A stretch of DNA of 64,000 nt, taken from the NCBI GenBank assembly GCA_964435165.1, contig CAYSXY010000002.1:33420-97419 (forward strand). The letters run 5' to 3'. The translations under genes were made by a program, and so were the position numbers. The stretch is from CAYSXY01 sp964435165 (lineage in GTDB: Bacteria > Pseudomonadota > Alphaproteobacteria > Rickettsiales > RI-342). The notes under the pieces are model-generated. The model had not been told where the DNA came from and made no database searches. It was given only the letters and a program-made list of their open reading frames with translations. Positions 19,252 through 29,427 of the stretch are shown here, one piece after another (the first letter of the stretch is position 1; the number at the start of each line of letters is the position of its first letter).

Positions 19252-19928
19252 TGGGCCAGAAAGTCAACCCAATAGGATTGCGTCTTGGCATCAATCGCAC
19301 ATGGGATTCCCGCTGGTATGCCAGTGCTGATTATGCAGATAAATTGCATGAGGATTTGAAGATCCGCCAATATGTCAAGAAGGCGCTTAAAAGTGCTGGC
19401 GTTAGCAAAGTGGTGATCGAGCGTCCTACGAAAAAAGTGGTCGTGACGATTCAATCAGCCCGCCCTGGCGTGGTGATCGGTAAAAAAGGTGCTGATATCG
19501 AGAAATTAAAAAAGGACTTGTCCAAATTTACCGACGATGAAGTGAATTTGAACATTGTCGAGGTTCGCAAGCCGGAAATTGATGCCAATCTGGTGGCGGA
19601 AGGTATTGCGCAGCAGCTAGAGCGCCGTGTGTCGTTCCGTCGTGCCATGAAGCGCGCGGTTCAATCTGCTCAGCGCATGGGGGCATTGGGTATTCGTGTG
19701 AATTGCGCCGGTCGCTTGGCTGGGGCGGAGATTGCACGCACGGAATGGTATCGCGAAGGGCGTGTGCCATTGCATACGTTGCGTGCCGATATCGATTACG
19801 GGACGGCCCGTGCCAATACGACCTATGGGGTGATTGGCGTGAAGGTGTGGATTTTCCGGGGTGAGATTCTTGCCCATGATCCACTGGCATCAGAAAAACG
19901 TGCTGTTGAGCAGCAAGTGCTGCGCTAA
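19251..19928 (+). CDS. rpsC: 30S ribosomal protein S3
   Basis: mRNA-entry protein of the 30S subunit, 225 residues. [20 protein letters not shown] opens it, the KH RNA-binding loop reads [17 protein letters not shown], and the C-terminal domain has [20 protein letters not shown] and [10 protein letters not shown]. Length is normal; translationally coupled to rplV (TAATG). Confidence 0.98.
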   Translation: MGQKVNPIGLRLGINRTWDSRWYASADYADKLHEDLKIRQYVKKALKSAGVSKVVIERPTKKVVVTIQSARPGVVIGKKGADIEKLKKDLSKFTDDEVNLNIVEVRKPEIDANLVAEGIAQQLERRVSFRRAMKRAVQSAQRMGALGIRVNCAGRLAGAEIARTEWYREGRVPLHTLRADIDYGTARANTTYGVIGVKVWIFRGEILAHDPLASEKRAVEQQVLR

Positions 19929-19945
19929 GCAAAGGATGAAGAGCG

Positions 19946-20362
19946 ATGTTGCAACCAAAACGAACAAAATTCCGCAAAGCGCATAAAGGCCGCATTCACG
20001 GCAACGCCAAAGGCGGAACGGATTTGAATTTTGGCTCATATGGAATGAAAGCCATGCAGCCGGAGCGCGTGACGGCGCGTCAGATTGAGGCCGCTCGTCG
20101 TGCCATTCAGCGCCGCTTGCGCCGGGCAGGCCGCCTATGGATTCGTATTTTTCCGGATGTGCCTGTGTCAAGCAAGCCGGCAGAAGTACGGATGGGTAAA
20201 GGTAAGGGTTCGCCCGAATATTGGGTGGCAAAAGTCAAGCCTGGCCGCATTATGTTTGAGTTGGATGGGGTGCCGGAAGATGCTGCCCGTGATGCATTTG
20301 AACTTGCCGCAGCTAAACTGCCGCTGCGTGTGCGGTTCGTAAAGCGTCCAGATGAGGATTGA
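19946..20362 (+). CDS. rplP: 50S ribosomal protein L16
   Basis: 23S rRNA-binding protein beside the A-site tRNA, 138 residues. [20 protein letters not shown] and the [20 protein letters not shown] segment are characteristic. The region near the arginine hydroxylated by RoxA in E. coli (VRMGKGKG) is conserved here. Sits 17 bases after rpsC, before rpmC. Confidence 0.97.
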   Translation: MLQPKRTKFRKAHKGRIHGNAKGGTDLNFGSYGMKAMQPERVTARQIEAARRAIQRRLRRAGRLWIRIFPDVPVSSKPAEVRMGKGKGSPEYWVAKVKPGRIMFELDGVPEDAARDAFELAAAKLPLRVRFVKRPDED

Positions 20363-20366
20363 TGCC

Positions 20367-20567
20367 ATGCAGTCAACAGAATTACGCAATATGAGTGTTG
20401 ATCAGTTGAAGGATCAGCTGTCAACAATGAAAAAAGAAGCCATGAACCTCCGCTTTCAACAGGCGACAGGTGAATTGCAAAATACGAATCGCCGCCGCCA
20501 GGTGCGCCGCGACATTGCGCGTGTGCAAACAGTCCTGTCGGAAAAGCGCCATGAGACGAAGAAGTAG
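20367..20567 (+). CDS. rpmC: 50S ribosomal protein L29
   Basis: Small helical-hairpin protein near the tunnel exit, 66 residues from [18 protein letters not shown]. It shows the family pattern [20 protein letters not shown] followed by [10 protein letters not shown] chose ATG 20367, nine bases after GAGGA; an ATG at 20352 would overlap the rplP end and add five residues. Confidence 0.95.
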   Translation: MQSTELRNMSVDQLKDQLSTMKKEAMNLRFQQATGELQNTNRRRQVRRDIARVQTVLSEKRHETKK

Positions 20568-20578
20568 GAGTTGCAGAG

Positions 20579-20815
20579 ATGCCTAAGCGTATATTACAGG
20601 GCGTGGTTGTTAGCGATAAGCGCGATAAAACAGTGACGGTGTTGGTTGAGCGTCGTCTGAAACACCCACTGTACCAGAAAACCATTCGCCGCTCGAAAAA
20701 ATATGCAGCGCATGATCCGGAGAACCGTTTCAAAGAAGGGGATAATATCCGCATTGTTGAAACGAAACCAATTTCGAAACAAAAAACCTGGCTCGTAATG
20801 TACGACGCCGCGTAA
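20579..20815 (+). CDS. rpsQ: 30S ribosomal protein S17
   Basis: Primary 16S rRNA-binding OB-fold protein, 78 residues. [20 protein letters not shown] and the loop [23 protein letters not shown] text (here [19 protein letters not shown]) are canonical, followed by the strand [14 protein letters not shown]. Preceded by AGGAG; lies in the conserved rpmC-rpsQ-rplN order that ends the S10 operon and begins spc. Confidence 0.97.
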   Translation: MPKRILQGVVVSDKRDKTVTVLVERRLKHPLYQKTIRRSKKYAAHDPENRFKEGDNIRIVETKPISKQKTWLVMYDAA

Positions 20816-20832
20816 GAAGCGAGGATAACGCC

Positions 20833-21201
20833 ATGATTCAGATGCAGACGACCTTGGAAGTCGCCGATAATTCCGGCGCCCGCAAGGTGCAGTGTATCAA
20901 AGTGTTGGGAGGATCGAAGCGTCGCTCTGCTGGTATCGGCGATGTGATCGTCGTATCGGTTAAAGATGCGATCCCACGCGGTAAGGTTAAAAAAGGTGAG
21001 GTGCACCGCGCTGTTGTGGTGCGTACGGCAAAAGATATGCGTCGTTCAGATGGTAGTGCGATTCGCTTTGATCGTAACGCCGCAGTTCTGATCAATAAGC
21101 AGGGTGAGCCGATTGGAACACGTATTTTCGGCCCGGTTACGCGTGAGCTGCGCTACAAAAAATACATGAAGATCATTTCTCTTGCCCCAGAGGTACTATA
21201 A
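20833..21201 (+). CDS. rplN: 50S ribosomal protein L14
   Basis: 23S rRNA-binding protein forming an intersubunit bridge, 122 residues as usual. [20 protein letters not shown] and [20 protein letters not shown] are signatures; the end [20 protein letters not shown] is canonical. It is the contact site for ribosome silencing factor in other bacteria. Stop and rplX start overlap by one base. Confidence 0.98.
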   Translation: MIQMQTTLEVADNSGARKVQCIKVLGGSKRRSAGIGDVIVVSVKDAIPRGKVKKGEVHRAVVVRTAKDMRRSDGSAIRFDRNAAVLINKQGEPIGTRIFGPVTRELRYKKYMKIISLAPEVL

Positions 21202-21530
21202 TGGCGAACCAGCAGAAACTAAAAATTAAAAAAGGTGACGCGGTCATTGTCACCACTGGTAAGGATAAAGGTAAACGCGGTGAAGTGCTGCGCGTGATTC
21301 CTGAGCAAAAGCGTGTCGTTATTTCGGGGGCAAATGTAGCAACCCGTCACAACCGGCCTTCGCAATTCGATGCAGGGGGTATCGCCAAGAAAGAAATGCC
21401 GATTCATATTTCCAATGTGGCGTTGGTGGATCCCAAGCAGGATGTGGCGACGCGTGTAGGGTATAAAACCCTCAAAGATGGTAGAAAAGTACGCTTCGCT
21501 AAGAAATCTGGCGAAGTGATTGATGCGTAG
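21201..21530 (+). CDS. rplX: 50S ribosomal protein L24
   Basis: Early 50S assembly initiator with a KOW motif: [20 protein letters not shown]. 109 residues, typical. The loop [19 protein letters not shown] segment (here [15 protein letters not shown]) marks the tunnel-exit extension. Coupled to rplN by TAATGG and followed by rplE after 11 bases. Confidence 0.97.
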   Translation: MANQQKLKIKKGDAVIVTTGKDKGKRGEVLRVIPEQKRVVISGANVATRHNRPSQFDAGGIAKKEMPIHISNVALVDPKQDVATRVGYKTLKDGRKVRFAKKSGEVIDA

Positions 21531-21541
21531 AGGAAACGGCC

Positions 21542-22081
21542 ATGGCCAGATTATTAAAAGATTATAATGAGCGCATTCGTAAAGAACTTCAGCAGGAGTT
21601 GAATTTCACGAACCCGATGCAAGTGCCGAAAATTGAGAAAATCGTACTCAATATGGGCGTGTCGGAAGCGGTTGGTAATTCAAAAGTGCTGACGTCAGTG
21701 TCCGATGAATTAGGTATGATTGCCGGGCAAAAGCCTGTCATCACGCGTGCCAAGAAATCGATCGCCAGCTTTAAGCTGCGTGAGGGCATGCCCTTGGGTG
21801 CGAAGGTGACGCTACGTGGTGAGCGTATGTATGAATTTCTGGATCGTCTGGTGACCATTGCCATGCCGCGCATTCGGGATTTTCGTGGACTGAATCACAA
21901 AAGTTTCGATGGTTGCGGAAATTATGCCTTTGGTATAAAAGAGCACATCATTTTCCCGGAAATAAATTATGACAAAGTGGATAAAATCCGGGGTATGGAT
22001 GTGATTATCACCACGTCGACCGCAAATGACAATGAAGCGCTGGCTTTGTTGAAGAAACTTAATTTGCCATTTGCGGCCTGA
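21542..22081 (+). CDS. rplE: 50S ribosomal protein L5
   Basis: Central-protuberance protein that binds 5S rRNA, 179 residues. Conserved text: [40 protein letters not shown] and [20 protein letters not shown]. Normal length and place before rpsN; ribosome site AGAGGAAAC is seven bases upstream. Confidence 0.98.
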   Translation: MARLLKDYNERIRKELQQELNFTNPMQVPKIEKIVLNMGVSEAVGNSKVLTSVSDELGMIAGQKPVITRAKKSIASFKLREGMPLGAKVTLRGERMYEFLDRLVTIAMPRIRDFRGLNHKSFDGCGNYAFGIKEHIIFPEINYDKVDKIRGMDVIITTSTANDNEALALLKKLNLPFAA

Positions 22082-22100
22082 GTGGAACGGAGAGAGTAGT

Positions 22101-22406
22101 ATGGCTAAGAAAAGTTCAGTTGAGAAAAATAAACGCCGTCAGCGCATGGCAGATAAGTTTTCCAACAAGCGTGAAGCACTGAAAAAAGTGATCATGGACA
22201 AGGAAACCTCGTTTGAGGATCGTTTGGAGGCGTCGCTGAAGTTGGCAAAACTGCCACGCAATAGTGCGCCGATTCGCCAGCGTAACCGTTGCGAAGTCAG
22301 TGGTCGTCCGCGCGGATATTATCGTAAATTAAAAATGTCGCGTATTGCGCTGCGCGAGCTTGGGTCAGCCGGTGAGCTGCCAGGCATTGTTAAATCGAGC
22401 TGGTAA
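22101..22406 (+). CDS. rpsN: 30S ribosomal protein S14, long zinc-free type
   Basis: 30S head protein of 101 residues. It is the long form without the CxxC-CxxC zinc site (one Cys only, in [19 protein letters not shown]). I chose ATG 22101 ([13 protein letters not shown]), following GGAGAGAG; a frame from 22071 adds ten unrelated residues. The end [14 protein letters not shown] is canonical. Confidence 0.97.
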   Translation: MAKKSSVEKNKRRQRMADKFSNKREALKKVIMDKETSFEDRLEASLKLAKLPRNSAPIRQRNRCEVSGRPRGYYRKLKMSRIALRELGSAGELPGIVKSSW

Positions 22407-22422
22407 AGGTGGAGTCACGATC

Positions 22423-22821
22423 ATGTCAATGAATGATTTGTTATCAGATATGCTGACACGCATCCGCAATGGCCAGCAGGCACGCCTCTCTGTCGTCAGT
22501 GCTCCGGCGTCTAATTTGTCGGAAAATGTGCTGAAGGTGCTGGCGGAAGAAGGTTATATTCGTGGTTACAGTCGCAATGAGGAAGATTCGGCAAAGCCGC
22601 AGCTGAATATTGAGCTGAAATACCACGATGGCGAGCCGGTCATTAAAGAATTAAAGCGTAAATCCAAACCAGGGCGGCGTGTATACACTTCCGTCAAAGA
22701 GATGCCGCGTGTGCATAACGGTTTGGGTATGGCCATTATTTCGACCCCTAAAGGGGTGATGTCTGACTATCAGGCGCGCGTCGACCATGTGGGCGGCGAA
22801 GTGCTTTGCAGTGTATTCTAG
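22423..22821 (+). CDS. rpsH: 30S ribosomal protein S8
   Basis: Primary 16S rRNA-binding protein, 132 residues, translational repressor of spc in E. coli. [20 protein letters not shown] starts it; the C-terminal RNA-binding part includes [20 protein letters not shown] and [14 protein letters not shown]. The start chosen is ATG 22423 after GGTGGAG; a much longer frame upstream overlaps rpsN and is not coding. Confidence 0.97.
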   Translation: MSMNDLLSDMLTRIRNGQQARLSVVSAPASNLSENVLKVLAEEGYIRGYSRNEEDSAKPQLNIELKYHDGEPVIKELKRKSKPGRRVYTSVKEMPRVHNGLGMAIISTPKGVMSDYQARVDHVGGEVLCSVF

Positions 22822-22830
22822 GAGAGAATC

Positions 22831-23364
22831 ATGTCACGCGTAGGTAAACTGCCCATAGCGATTCCGGATGGAGTTTCCGTCTCTCTGACAGAGTCGGAAA
22901 TCACTGTCAAAGGGTCGAAAGGCGAATTAAAAACATCCTTCACCAAAGATGTTTCCATCACACAGGAAGATGGGCAGATTGTGGTGAAGCCTGCCAATAA
23001 CGGCCATCGTGCACGCTCCATGTGGGGTACCATGCGCAGCGTCATCGCGAGTCTGATCGAAGGGGCGTCGCAAGGATTTGTGCGCCGCCTGGAGATTGTT
23101 GGAGTTGGATATCGGGCCGCTCTACAGGGAGATATGCTCAACCTGTCATTGGGATATAGTCATGATGTGCGCTTTGCCTTGCCGGAAGGGGTTAGTGTGA
23201 AGTGCGAAAAACCAACCTCCATTGAAATCAGTGGAGCTAATAAACAGTTAGTAGGTCAAGTTGCATCGGATATTCGCGCGTTGCGTCCGCCTGAGCCGTA
23301 TAAAGGCAAGGGGGTGCGCTTTGAGGGTGAATTTATCATGATGAAAGAAGGTAAGAAAAAGTAA
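22831..23364 (+). CDS. rplF: 50S ribosomal protein L6
   Basis: Protein at the base of the L7/L12 stalk near the sarcin-ricin loop, 177 residues. Two related domains: MSRVGKLPIAIPDGVSVSL at the start and the second with LRPPEPYKGKGVRFEGE. GVGYRAALQGDMLNLSLGYS is the usual linker strand. AGGAGAG ribosome site; nine bases after rpsH. Confidence 0.98.
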   Translation: MSRVGKLPIAIPDGVSVSLTESEITVKGSKGELKTSFTKDVSITQEDGQIVVKPANNGHRARSMWGTMRSVIASLIEGASQGFVRRLEIVGVGYRAALQGDMLNLSLGYSHDVRFALPEGVSVKCEKPTSIEISGANKQLVGQVASDIRALRPPEPYKGKGVRFEGEFIMMKEGKKK

Positions 23365-23374
23365 GGTGTGAATC

Positions 23375-23737
23375 ATGGCTCAGTCAGCCCAGGCATTATT
23401 TGAACGTCGTCGTCGCCGTGTGCGCTACAAGATTCGCAACGTACAGGGCGATCGCAATCGGTTAGCGGTGCATCGCACGAATCAACATATCTATGCGCAC
23501 ATTATCAATGCGCAAGGCAAGGTCGTGGCAAGTGCATCGTCGGTAGACAAAGACATTCGCAAGTCTCTTGGCAACGGTTCCAATGTTAAAGCGGCTGAAG
23601 CCGTCGGCAAGCTAATTGCTGACCGTGCGAAAAAGGCGAAAATTGCCGATGTGGTGTTCGACCGTGGTGGATATATTTATCATGGCCGCGTGAAGGCGCT
23701 GGCAGATGCTGCCCGCGCGGGTGGTTTGGCATTTTAA
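23375..23737 (+). CDS. rplR: 50S ribosomal protein L18
   Basis: 5S rRNA-binding protein, 120 residues. Basic N-terminus [20 protein letters not shown], then [20 protein letters not shown] and the closing [20 protein letters not shown] are family hallmarks. Works with L5 in the central protuberance. Normal size and order. Confidence 0.97.
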   Translation: MAQSAQALFERRRRRVRYKIRNVQGDRNRLAVHRTNQHIYAHIINAQGKVVASASSVDKDIRKSLGNGSNVKAAEAVGKLIADRAKKAKIADVVFDRGGYIYHGRVKALADAARAGGLAF

Positions 23738-23763
23738 TAGAGTAAAGCAATAAGGACAATTAC

Positions 23764-24453
23764 ATGTCGAGAAACGCAGCTCCAGCAGAACGCAGCTCGC
23801 AGCAGGAAGTCGATCTGATTGATCGTCTGGTATCCGTCAATCGCGTAGCCAAAGTGGTGAAGGGTGGCCGCCGATTCGGCTTCGCCGCGTTGGTGGTTAT
23901 TGGGGATGGTAAAGGCCGAGTCGGTTATGGCACAGGTAAAGCGAAAGAAGTGCCGGATGCGGTGAAAAAAGCAACCGATATGGCTCGTAAATCCATGATT
24001 CGTGTGCCACTGCGTGAAGGTCGTACTCTGCATCATGATGTGAAAGGTCGCTATGGGTCGGGTAAAGTGATTCTCCGTGCGGCACCGGCCGGTACTGGTA
24101 TTATTGCCGGTGGTCCGATGCGTGCTATTCTGGAAGCATTAGGTGTTCAGGATGTTGTGGCAAAATCAACCGGGTCATCGAATCCACATAATATGGTGAA
24201 AGCAACATTGGATGCGTTGCAAGCTATTCGCTCACCACGAGCAATTGCTGGAAAGCGTGGCAAGAAAATTGGTGATGTGATTGCACGTCGTGAGATTATT
24301 CTCGGTGGTGGCACATCACAAGATTCGGAAGAGGAAAAAACAGAAGTCACGACAGCGAAAAAAGAAGTGAAAAAAGCGGCTGCGGCTAAAAAGTCGGCTG
24401 CTAAGAAGTCGGCCGCAAAAAAACCTGCGGTTACCTCGGTCAAAAAGAAATAA
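23764..24453 (+). CDS. rpsE: 30S ribosomal protein S5 with Lys/Ala-rich tail
   Basis: 30S body protein important for decoding accuracy; 229 residues against 167 in E. coli. Core motifs: [20 protein letters not shown] (RNA binding) and [20 protein letters not shown]. The last roughly 45 residues form a low-complexity tail of [17 protein letters not shown] repeats ending VKKK, resembling histone-H1-like AAKK tails. L15 downstream carries a similar tail, so this may be a lineage trait. Confidence 0.97.
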   Translation: MSRNAAPAERSSQQEVDLIDRLVSVNRVAKVVKGGRRFGFAALVVIGDGKGRVGYGTGKAKEVPDAVKKATDMARKSMIRVPLREGRTLHHDVKGRYGSGKVILRAAPAGTGIIAGGPMRAILEALGVQDVVAKSTGSSNPHNMVKATLDALQAIRSPRAIAGKRGKKIGDVIARREIILGGGTSQDSEEEKTEVTTAKKEVKKAAAAKKSAAKKSAAKKPAVTSVKKK

Positions 24454-24468
24454 ATTAGGATTAGAATC

Positions 24469-24666
24469 ATGCCAGCAGCAATAAAGAGTACGGTGACAGT
24501 TCGTCAGATCGCAAGTCCCATCGGTCGGCCGAAGGACCAGCGCCAGACGCTGGTTGGGCTTGGGTTGAACAAAATGAACCGCACCCGGACGCTGGAAGAT
24601 ACACCGGCGATACGTGGAATGATCAATAAAGTTCATCACTTAGTGGAAGTGGTGGACGAGTCGTAA
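24469..24666 (+). CDS. rpmD: 50S ribosomal protein L30
   Basis: Small 50S protein of 65 residues. [20 protein letters not shown] and [20 protein letters not shown] with [15 protein letters not shown] match the family throughout. Usual location between rpsE and rplO. Confidence 0.97.
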   Translation: MPAAIKSTVTVRQIASPIGRPKDQRQTLVGLGLNKMNRTRTLEDTPAIRGMINKVHHLVEVVDES

Positions 24667-24712
24667 GACAATGAACCCGGCTCGATTGCCGGAAGGATAG
24701 AGGATACAAGCC

Positions 24713-25279
24713 ATGCAGTTGAATCAACTCAAAGATAACGAAGGTGCACGCCAGTCGCGCACGCGGGTAGGGCGTGGCATTGGTTCCGGCAAAGGAAAAA
24801 CCTGTGGCCGTGGCATGAAAGGACAAAAGTCACGCAGTGGTGTGGCGATCAAAGGCTTTGAAGGGGGGCAAAACCCGCTTTATTTGCGCCTGCCAAAGCG
24901 TGGGTTTATCAATTCGGGCCGTAAAGAATATGCCACGATCAACACGGGTGACTTGCAGCGTTTTGTTGATAGTGGTCGGCTGAGTGAAAAAGATAAGATT
25001 ACCTCGGCGCTGTTGGCAGAGAAGAACATTCTCAAGCCGACGAAAGCAGGGGTGAAAGTGCTGGCCAAAGGTGAGCTGAAAGCGAAGTTGAATATCTCGG
25101 TTGAAGCATTCTCTGTCGCTGCTGAAAAAGCGGTGAGCAAAGCTGGGGGATCTTTAGTCAAGGTTGAGGCGGCGACTGCAGAGGCGGCGAAAACACCCAA
25201 GAAATCAGCCGCAAGCAAATCGGGTGCTAAAACCGAGAAAAAGCCTGCGAAAAAAGCTGCGTCAAAAGCAAAAGACTGA
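24713..25279 (+). CDS. rplO: 50S ribosomal protein L15 with Lys/Ala-rich tail
   Basis: Late-assembly 50S protein; 188 residues against 144 in E. coli. MQLNQLKDNEGARQSRTRVG, GRGIGSGKGKTCGRGMKGQK and the globular C-terminal domain are normal. The final 40-odd residues (KTPKKSAASKSGAKTEKK and more) are Lys/Ala/Ser-rich and low complexity, like the S5 tail two genes upstream. GAGGATACAAGCC precedes the ATG. Confidence 0.97.
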   Translation: MQLNQLKDNEGARQSRTRVGRGIGSGKGKTCGRGMKGQKSRSGVAIKGFEGGQNPLYLRLPKRGFINSGRKEYATINTGDLQRFVDSGRLSEKDKITSALLAEKNILKPTKAGVKVLAKGELKAKLNISVEAFSVAAEKAVSKAGGSLVKVEAATAEAAKTPKKSAASKSGAKTEKKPAKKAASKAKD

Positions 25280-25350
25280 TACATCACTATGTTGCCATCT
25301 CATGCGAGTCGGCATAGCGTCACTTCCATAAAATGAGCATAGCGTAACTC

Positions 25351-26703
25351 ATGGTATCTGCAGCAGAAAGGCTGGCAGCCAATATTAATATTGGCGTTCT
25401 CTCCCGCGCAACAGAATTGAAAAAGCGTCTTATTTTTGTTGTCGGCGCGCTGGTCGTTTATCGTATCGGCACCTACATTCCTCTGCCTGGGATTGATCCG
25501 GTCGTGCTGGATGAAATATTCCGGCAGAATGCCGGCGGTATTCTCGGCATGTTCAATATGTTCGCCGGCGGTGCATTGGGGCGTATGACCATTTTTGCCC
25601 TCAACATCATGCCGTATATTTCTGCCTCCATCATCATGCAGTTGATGACCGTGGTGTCCAAGCAATTAGAGCAGCTTAAAAAAGAGGGCGAATCCGGACG
25701 GCGGAAAATCAACCAATATACTCGTTATGGTACTGTGCTGCTGGCATTTCTCCAGGGCTATGGCCTGGCGATTGGGTTGGAAGGCATGGCAGCGTCTTCA
25801 GGCTCGGCAGTGATTGAACCAGGCCTGATGTTCCGCCTCACCACGGCCATCACACTAACAGGGGGTACGGTTTTCCTGATGTGGCTGGGTGAACAGATTA
25901 CGGCGCGTGGCATCGGCAATGGTATTTCATTGATTATTTTCGCCGGGATTGTGGCGGAATTTCCGGGAGCTTTGGCGAGTACCTTTGAATTGGGTCGCCG
26001 CGGCGCCATATCAATTGAATTTATCTTGTTTATGATTCTGCTGGCAGTCTCTCTCATTGGTTTTATCGTTTTTATGGAGCGCGCTCAGCGGCGCATTCTG
26101 GTGCAATATCCCAAGCGCCAGGTGGGCAATAAAATGTATGGCGGGGAAAACTCGCATCTGCCGCTCAAATTGAACACGGCAGGCGTTATTCCGCCGATTT
26201 TTGCCAGCTCTCTCCTGCTATTTCCGGTGACGATTGCCGGGTTCAATGCATCATCCGAACCATCCATGCTGAACACCATCACCGCTTATTTGGCGCACGG
26301 GCAGCCGCTCTATATTGCATTGTATATTCTGGCGATCGTTTTCTTCTGCTTCTTCTATACGGCGATTGTGTTCAATCCCAAGGATACAGCAGATAATCTC
26401 AAAAAACATGGCGGGTTTATCCCGGGGATTCGACCCGGCAAGAATACGGCGGAGTATCTGGATTTTGTTCTGACACGGTTGACCGTGGTTGGCGCGCTCT
26501 ATCTCTCACTGGTGTGTGCCGTGCCGGAGCTACTCATTTCCAATTATTCTGTGCCATTTTACCTTGGCGGTACCAGCCTGCTGATCGTGGTGAATGTCAC
26601 CATGGACACCATTGCTCAGATCCAGTCGCATTTATTTGCGCACCAATATGAAGGGTTGATCAAAAAATCAAAACTCGTGCAGAAAAAAGGACGTAGACGG
26701 TGA
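25351..26703 (+). CDS. secY: Protein translocase subunit SecY
   Basis: Central channel of the Sec translocon, inner membrane, 450 residues with ten predicted membrane helices. Recognisable parts: YRIGTYIPLPGIDP (helix 1 and plug entry), GALGRMTIFALNIMPYISAS, the large cytoplasmic loop with QRRILVQYPKRQVGNKMYGG and GGTSLLIVVNVTMDTIAQIQ. The C-terminus is basic (KLVQKKGRRR). The 71-base gap from rplO has no clear ribosome site. The stop overlaps the GTG start of adk by four bases. Confidence 0.98.
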   Translation: MVSAAERLAANINIGVLSRATELKKRLIFVVGALVVYRIGTYIPLPGIDPVVLDEIFRQNAGGILGMFNMFAGGALGRMTIFALNIMPYISASIIMQLMTVVSKQLEQLKKEGESGRRKINQYTRYGTVLLAFLQGYGLAIGLEGMAASSGSAVIEPGLMFRLTTAITLTGGTVFLMWLGEQITARGIGNGISLIIFAGIVAEFPGALASTFELGRRGAISIEFILFMILLAVSLIGFIVFMERAQRRILVQYPKRQVGNKMYGGENSHLPLKLNTAGVIPPIFASSLLLFPVTIAGFNASSEPSMLNTITAYLAHGQPLYIALYILAIVFFCFFYTAIVFNPKDTADNLKKHGGFIPGIRPGKNTAEYLDFVLTRLTVVGALYLSLVCAVPELLISNYSVPFYLGGTSLLIVVNVTMDTIAQIQSHLFAHQYEGLIKKSKLVQKKGRRR

Positions 26704-27353
26704 ATGTGATTTTGTTGGGGCCGCCGGGCGCAGGCAAAGGAACGCAGGCAGATTTACTGAAGGACCGGCATGGGCTGGCCAAACTCTCAACAGGAGATAT
26801 GTTGCGCGCATGCGTTGCAGAAGGATCTGATATAGGCCAGCAAATATCGGATATCATGAATCGCGGCGAACTGGTGCCGGACGATATTATGGTCGCCATG
26901 ATTGAAAATCGTATTCAGCAGGCAGATTGTGCGCGCGGATTTATTCTGGATGGCTTTCCGCGCACCGTGGTGCAGGCAGAAGCGTTGGACACTATGCTGG
27001 AAAAAACGGGCTGCCAGCTTGCCGCTGTGATTGAGCTGAGAGTTGATGATGCCATACTTGTCGATCGTATTTCAGGGCGCTTTAGTTGTGTCACCTGCGG
27101 TGCGGGCTATCATGACACATTCAAGCCAACGCAGCAGGAAGGGGTATGTGACCAGTGTGGAGGGACGGAATTTTCCCGCCGGTCTGACGATAATGCCGAG
27201 ACGGTTGCGGCGCGTTTGACATCTTATCATCGACAAACCGAACCACTGCTCCCATATTATACGGAAAAGGGCCTGTTGCGACCGGTCGACGGCATGGCTG
27301 ACATGCCAGAAGTGGCGCGGCAAATCGAAGAAGCGGTGAACATTCCTGCGTGA
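26700..27353 (+). CDS. adk: Adenylate kinase, zinc-binding LID type
   Basis: Catalyses ATP + AMP to 2 ADP. 217 residues, GTG start overlapping secY. P-loop GPPGAGKGTQA (7-17), AMP-site LSTGDMLRA and GFPRT are intact. The LID carries four cysteines, C130, C133, C150 and C153 (CVTCG...CDQCGG), forming a structural zinc site. Such LIDs are common in Gram-positive bacteria and found in some proteobacteria; many proteobacterial enzymes have His/Ser/Asp residues instead. adk after secY is a typical alphaproteobacterial arrangement. Confidence 0.97.
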   Translation: MNVILLGPPGAGKGTQADLLKDRHGLAKLSTGDMLRACVAEGSDIGQQISDIMNRGELVPDDIMVAMIENRIQQADCARGFILDGFPRTVVQAEALDTMLEKTGCQLAAVIELRVDDAILVDRISGRFSCVTCGAGYHDTFKPTQQEGVCDQCGGTEFSRRSDDNAETVAARLTSYHRQTEPLLPYYTEKGLLRPVDGMADMPEVARQIEEAVNIPA

Positions 27354-27387
27354 TGTGGCGAAATCATGCGAGCGGGTGATCTAACCG

Positions 27388-27415
27388 TTGACTTGCGATT
27401 AATTATCCCTATAGT
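27388..27415 (+). promoter_or_regulatory. Candidate promoter of the rpsM-rpsK-rpoA-rplQ group
   Basis: TTGACT (27388-27393), 16-base spacer, TATAGT (27410-27415), 107 bases upstream of rpsM in the 168-base gap after adk. The elements match consensus well. Confidence 0.6.
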
Positions 27416-27521
27416 ACCGGCTCTTTTGAGGAAGATGGTGCGAAAAAACCCAATAAGATTGGATAAGCACCTGAAATGCGACATGCAACAGTAGACGTAA
27501 GTGTCTGACAGGAGATAAAAA

Positions 27522-27890
27522 GTGGCTCGTATTGCCGGTGTAAATATACCAACATCTAAGCGCATTGAAGTAGCGCTCACCTACATTCATGGAATCGGAC
27601 ATACCACCTCGCGCGAAATTATGGCGAAGGCGAAAATGACCGATAATAAGCGGGTGCATGAATTGAGTGAGGAAGAAGTCGCTCGCCTGCGTGAGATCAT
27701 CGACCGTGAATATACAGTAGAAGGCGATGTGCGTCGTCAGCGCTCAATGAATATCAAGCGATTGATGGATCTGGGCTGTTACCGTGGCTTGCGCCATCGT
27801 CGCGGCCTGCCGGTGCGCGGTCAACGGACGCATACCAATGCGCGTACCCGTAAAGGGAAGGCCAAACCAATCGCCGGTAAGAAGAAATAA
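27522..27890 (+). CDS. rpsM: 30S ribosomal protein S13
   Basis: 30S head protein contacting P-site tRNA and forming a bridge to the 50S subunit; 122 residues. GTG start seven bases after AGGAGAT, giving the standard [14 protein letters not shown]. The conserved C-terminus [20 protein letters not shown], followed by a Lys-rich end, is complete. infA and rpmJ, which precede rpsM in many bacteria, are absent here. Confidence 0.97.
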   Translation: MARIAGVNIPTSKRIEVALTYIHGIGHTTSREIMAKAKMTDNKRVHELSEEEVARLREIIDREYTVEGDVRRQRSMNIKRLMDLGCYRGLRHRRGLPVRGQRTHTNARTRKGKAKPIAGKKK

Positions 27891-27909
27891 GGGGTAAGGA
27901 ATTAGACCA

Positions 27910-28305
27910 ATGGCAGTAAAAGATCAAAAAGCCCGGGTGCGTCGTAAAGACCGGAAAAACATCACCACCGGCATTGCGCATGTTAATGCAACGTTTAATA
28001 ACACGATCATTACCATTACCGATCAGCAGGGTAATGTCATTTCCTGGTCGTCGGCGGGTTCGAACAATTTCAAAGGCTCACGCAAATCGACGCCGTATGC
28101 CGCCCAGGTGGCGGCGGAGAAAGCAGGCCTGGCCGCTATTGAGCATGGCATGCAAACCGTCTCTGTTTGTGTGAAAGGGCCGGGGTCAGGGCGTGAATCT
28201 GCCCTGCGTGCGTTGCAATCGGTCGGTTTTACCGTAACCGCTATTCGTGATGTGACGCCGATTCCACATAATGGATGCCGTCCGCCGAAGCGTCGTCGCG
28301 TGTAG
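27910..28305 (+). CDS. rpsK: 30S ribosomal protein S11
   Basis: Platform protein near the mRNA exit, 131 residues. [40 protein letters not shown] and the end [18 protein letters not shown] are canonical. The asparagine-glycine in PHNGC, often converted to isoaspartate in E. coli, is present. Between rpsM and rpoA as usual. Confidence 0.98.
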   Translation: MAVKDQKARVRRKDRKNITTGIAHVNATFNNTIITITDQQGNVISWSSAGSNNFKGSRKSTPYAAQVAAEKAGLAAIEHGMQTVSVCVKGPGSGRESALRALQSVGFTVTAIRDVTPIPHNGCRPPKRRRV

Positions 28306-28359
28306 AGCGGCGAATATCGGATTGAATATTAATGCTTTTAGAATGCATGGGGTGAGAAG

Positions 28360-29379
28360 GTGATTAGCAGAAACTGGAAAGAACTGATTAAGCCAACAAA
28401 GCTGGATATCCAGACGCCGAAAGACGCGTCGCGTCATGCGGTGGTGGTGGCTGAGCCACTGGAGCGTGGATTTGGTATTACCATTGGTAATGCGCTGCGT
28501 CGTATTCTGCTGTCATCGCTGCAGGGTGCCGCCGTCACTTCGGTGAAAATTGACGGCGTGCTTCATGAATTTTCGTCGGTGACCGGCGTGAATGAAGATG
28601 TCACCAACATGATCCTCAATATCAAACAGCTGGCAATCCGTGCCCATTCGGCGGATCCGAAAAAGCTTGTGTTGAAAGCCAAAGGCCCATGCGAAGTGAC
28701 CGCATCGATGATCACCTGCCCGCATGATGTTGAGATTATTAATGGTAATTTGCGTATCTGCACCTTGGATAAAGGCGCAGAACTGAACCTCGAAATGCAG
28801 GTGGGAACGGGTAAAGGTTATGTGCCGGCTGCAATGAATCGTTCCGATGATGCCCCGATTGGCGTTATCCCGGTCGATGCCCTCTACAGCCCGGTCAAAC
28901 GCGTTACCTACGAAGTTGATAATGCGCGCGTCGGTCAGGTAACCGATTATGACAAGCTGATTCTGGAAGTGGAAACCAACGGTGCCGTATCGCCGGAAGA
29001 CGCGGTAGCATACGCTGCACGTATTCTGCAGGATCAATTGAATCTGTTCATCAATTTTGAGGATGTGTCCGAAGAGACCCGTCAGGAAGAAAGCCCGGAA
29101 GACCAGATCAACCCGAATCTGCTCAAAAAAGTGGAAGAGTTGGAATTGTCGGTACGCTCTGCCAATTGCCTGAAGAACGACAATATCGTTTACATTGGCG
29201 ATCTGGTTCAGAAAACCGAAGCCGAAATGCTGAAAACACCGAATTTTGGCCGCAAGTCACTCAACGAGATAAAAGATGTGCTCGTGACCATGGGGCTTAA
29301 ATTTGGCATGGAGATCGACAACTGGCCGCCGGAGAATATCGAAGAGCTGGCGAAAAAGTTTGAAGACCCCTTTGCGTGA
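28360..29379 (+). CDS. rpoA: RNA polymerase alpha subunit
   Basis: Dimerises and starts assembly of RNA polymerase; 339 residues. GTG start with GGTGAGAAG upstream. The N-terminal domain has [20 protein letters not shown]; the C-terminal DNA-binding domain has [20 protein letters not shown], with the arginine equivalent to E. coli R265 that binds UP elements, and [14 protein letters not shown]. Length and arrangement are normal, so activator contacts through the C-terminal domain should be conserved. Confidence 0.98.
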   Translation: MISRNWKELIKPTKLDIQTPKDASRHAVVVAEPLERGFGITIGNALRRILLSSLQGAAVTSVKIDGVLHEFSSVTGVNEDVTNMILNIKQLAIRAHSADPKKLVLKAKGPCEVTASMITCPHDVEIINGNLRICTLDKGAELNLEMQVGTGKGYVPAAMNRSDDAPIGVIPVDALYSPVKRVTYEVDNARVGQVTDYDKLILEVETNGAVSPEDAVAYAARILQDQLNLFINFEDVSEETRQEESPEDQINPNLLKKVEELELSVRSANCLKNDNIVYIGDLVQKTEAEMLKTPNFGRKSLNEIKDVLVTMGLKFGMEIDNWPPENIEELAKKFEDPFA

Positions 29380-29427
29380 AATAAGAGATAATAATAACCT
29401 AAGACGTTAATCGATAGGATTGGAACC

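Noticed and set aside
20107..21006. 299-residue minus-strand frame within the ribosomal cluster
   Set aside because: Lies opposite rplP, rpmC, rpsQ and rplN, all of which are unmistakable; no motif in the product.
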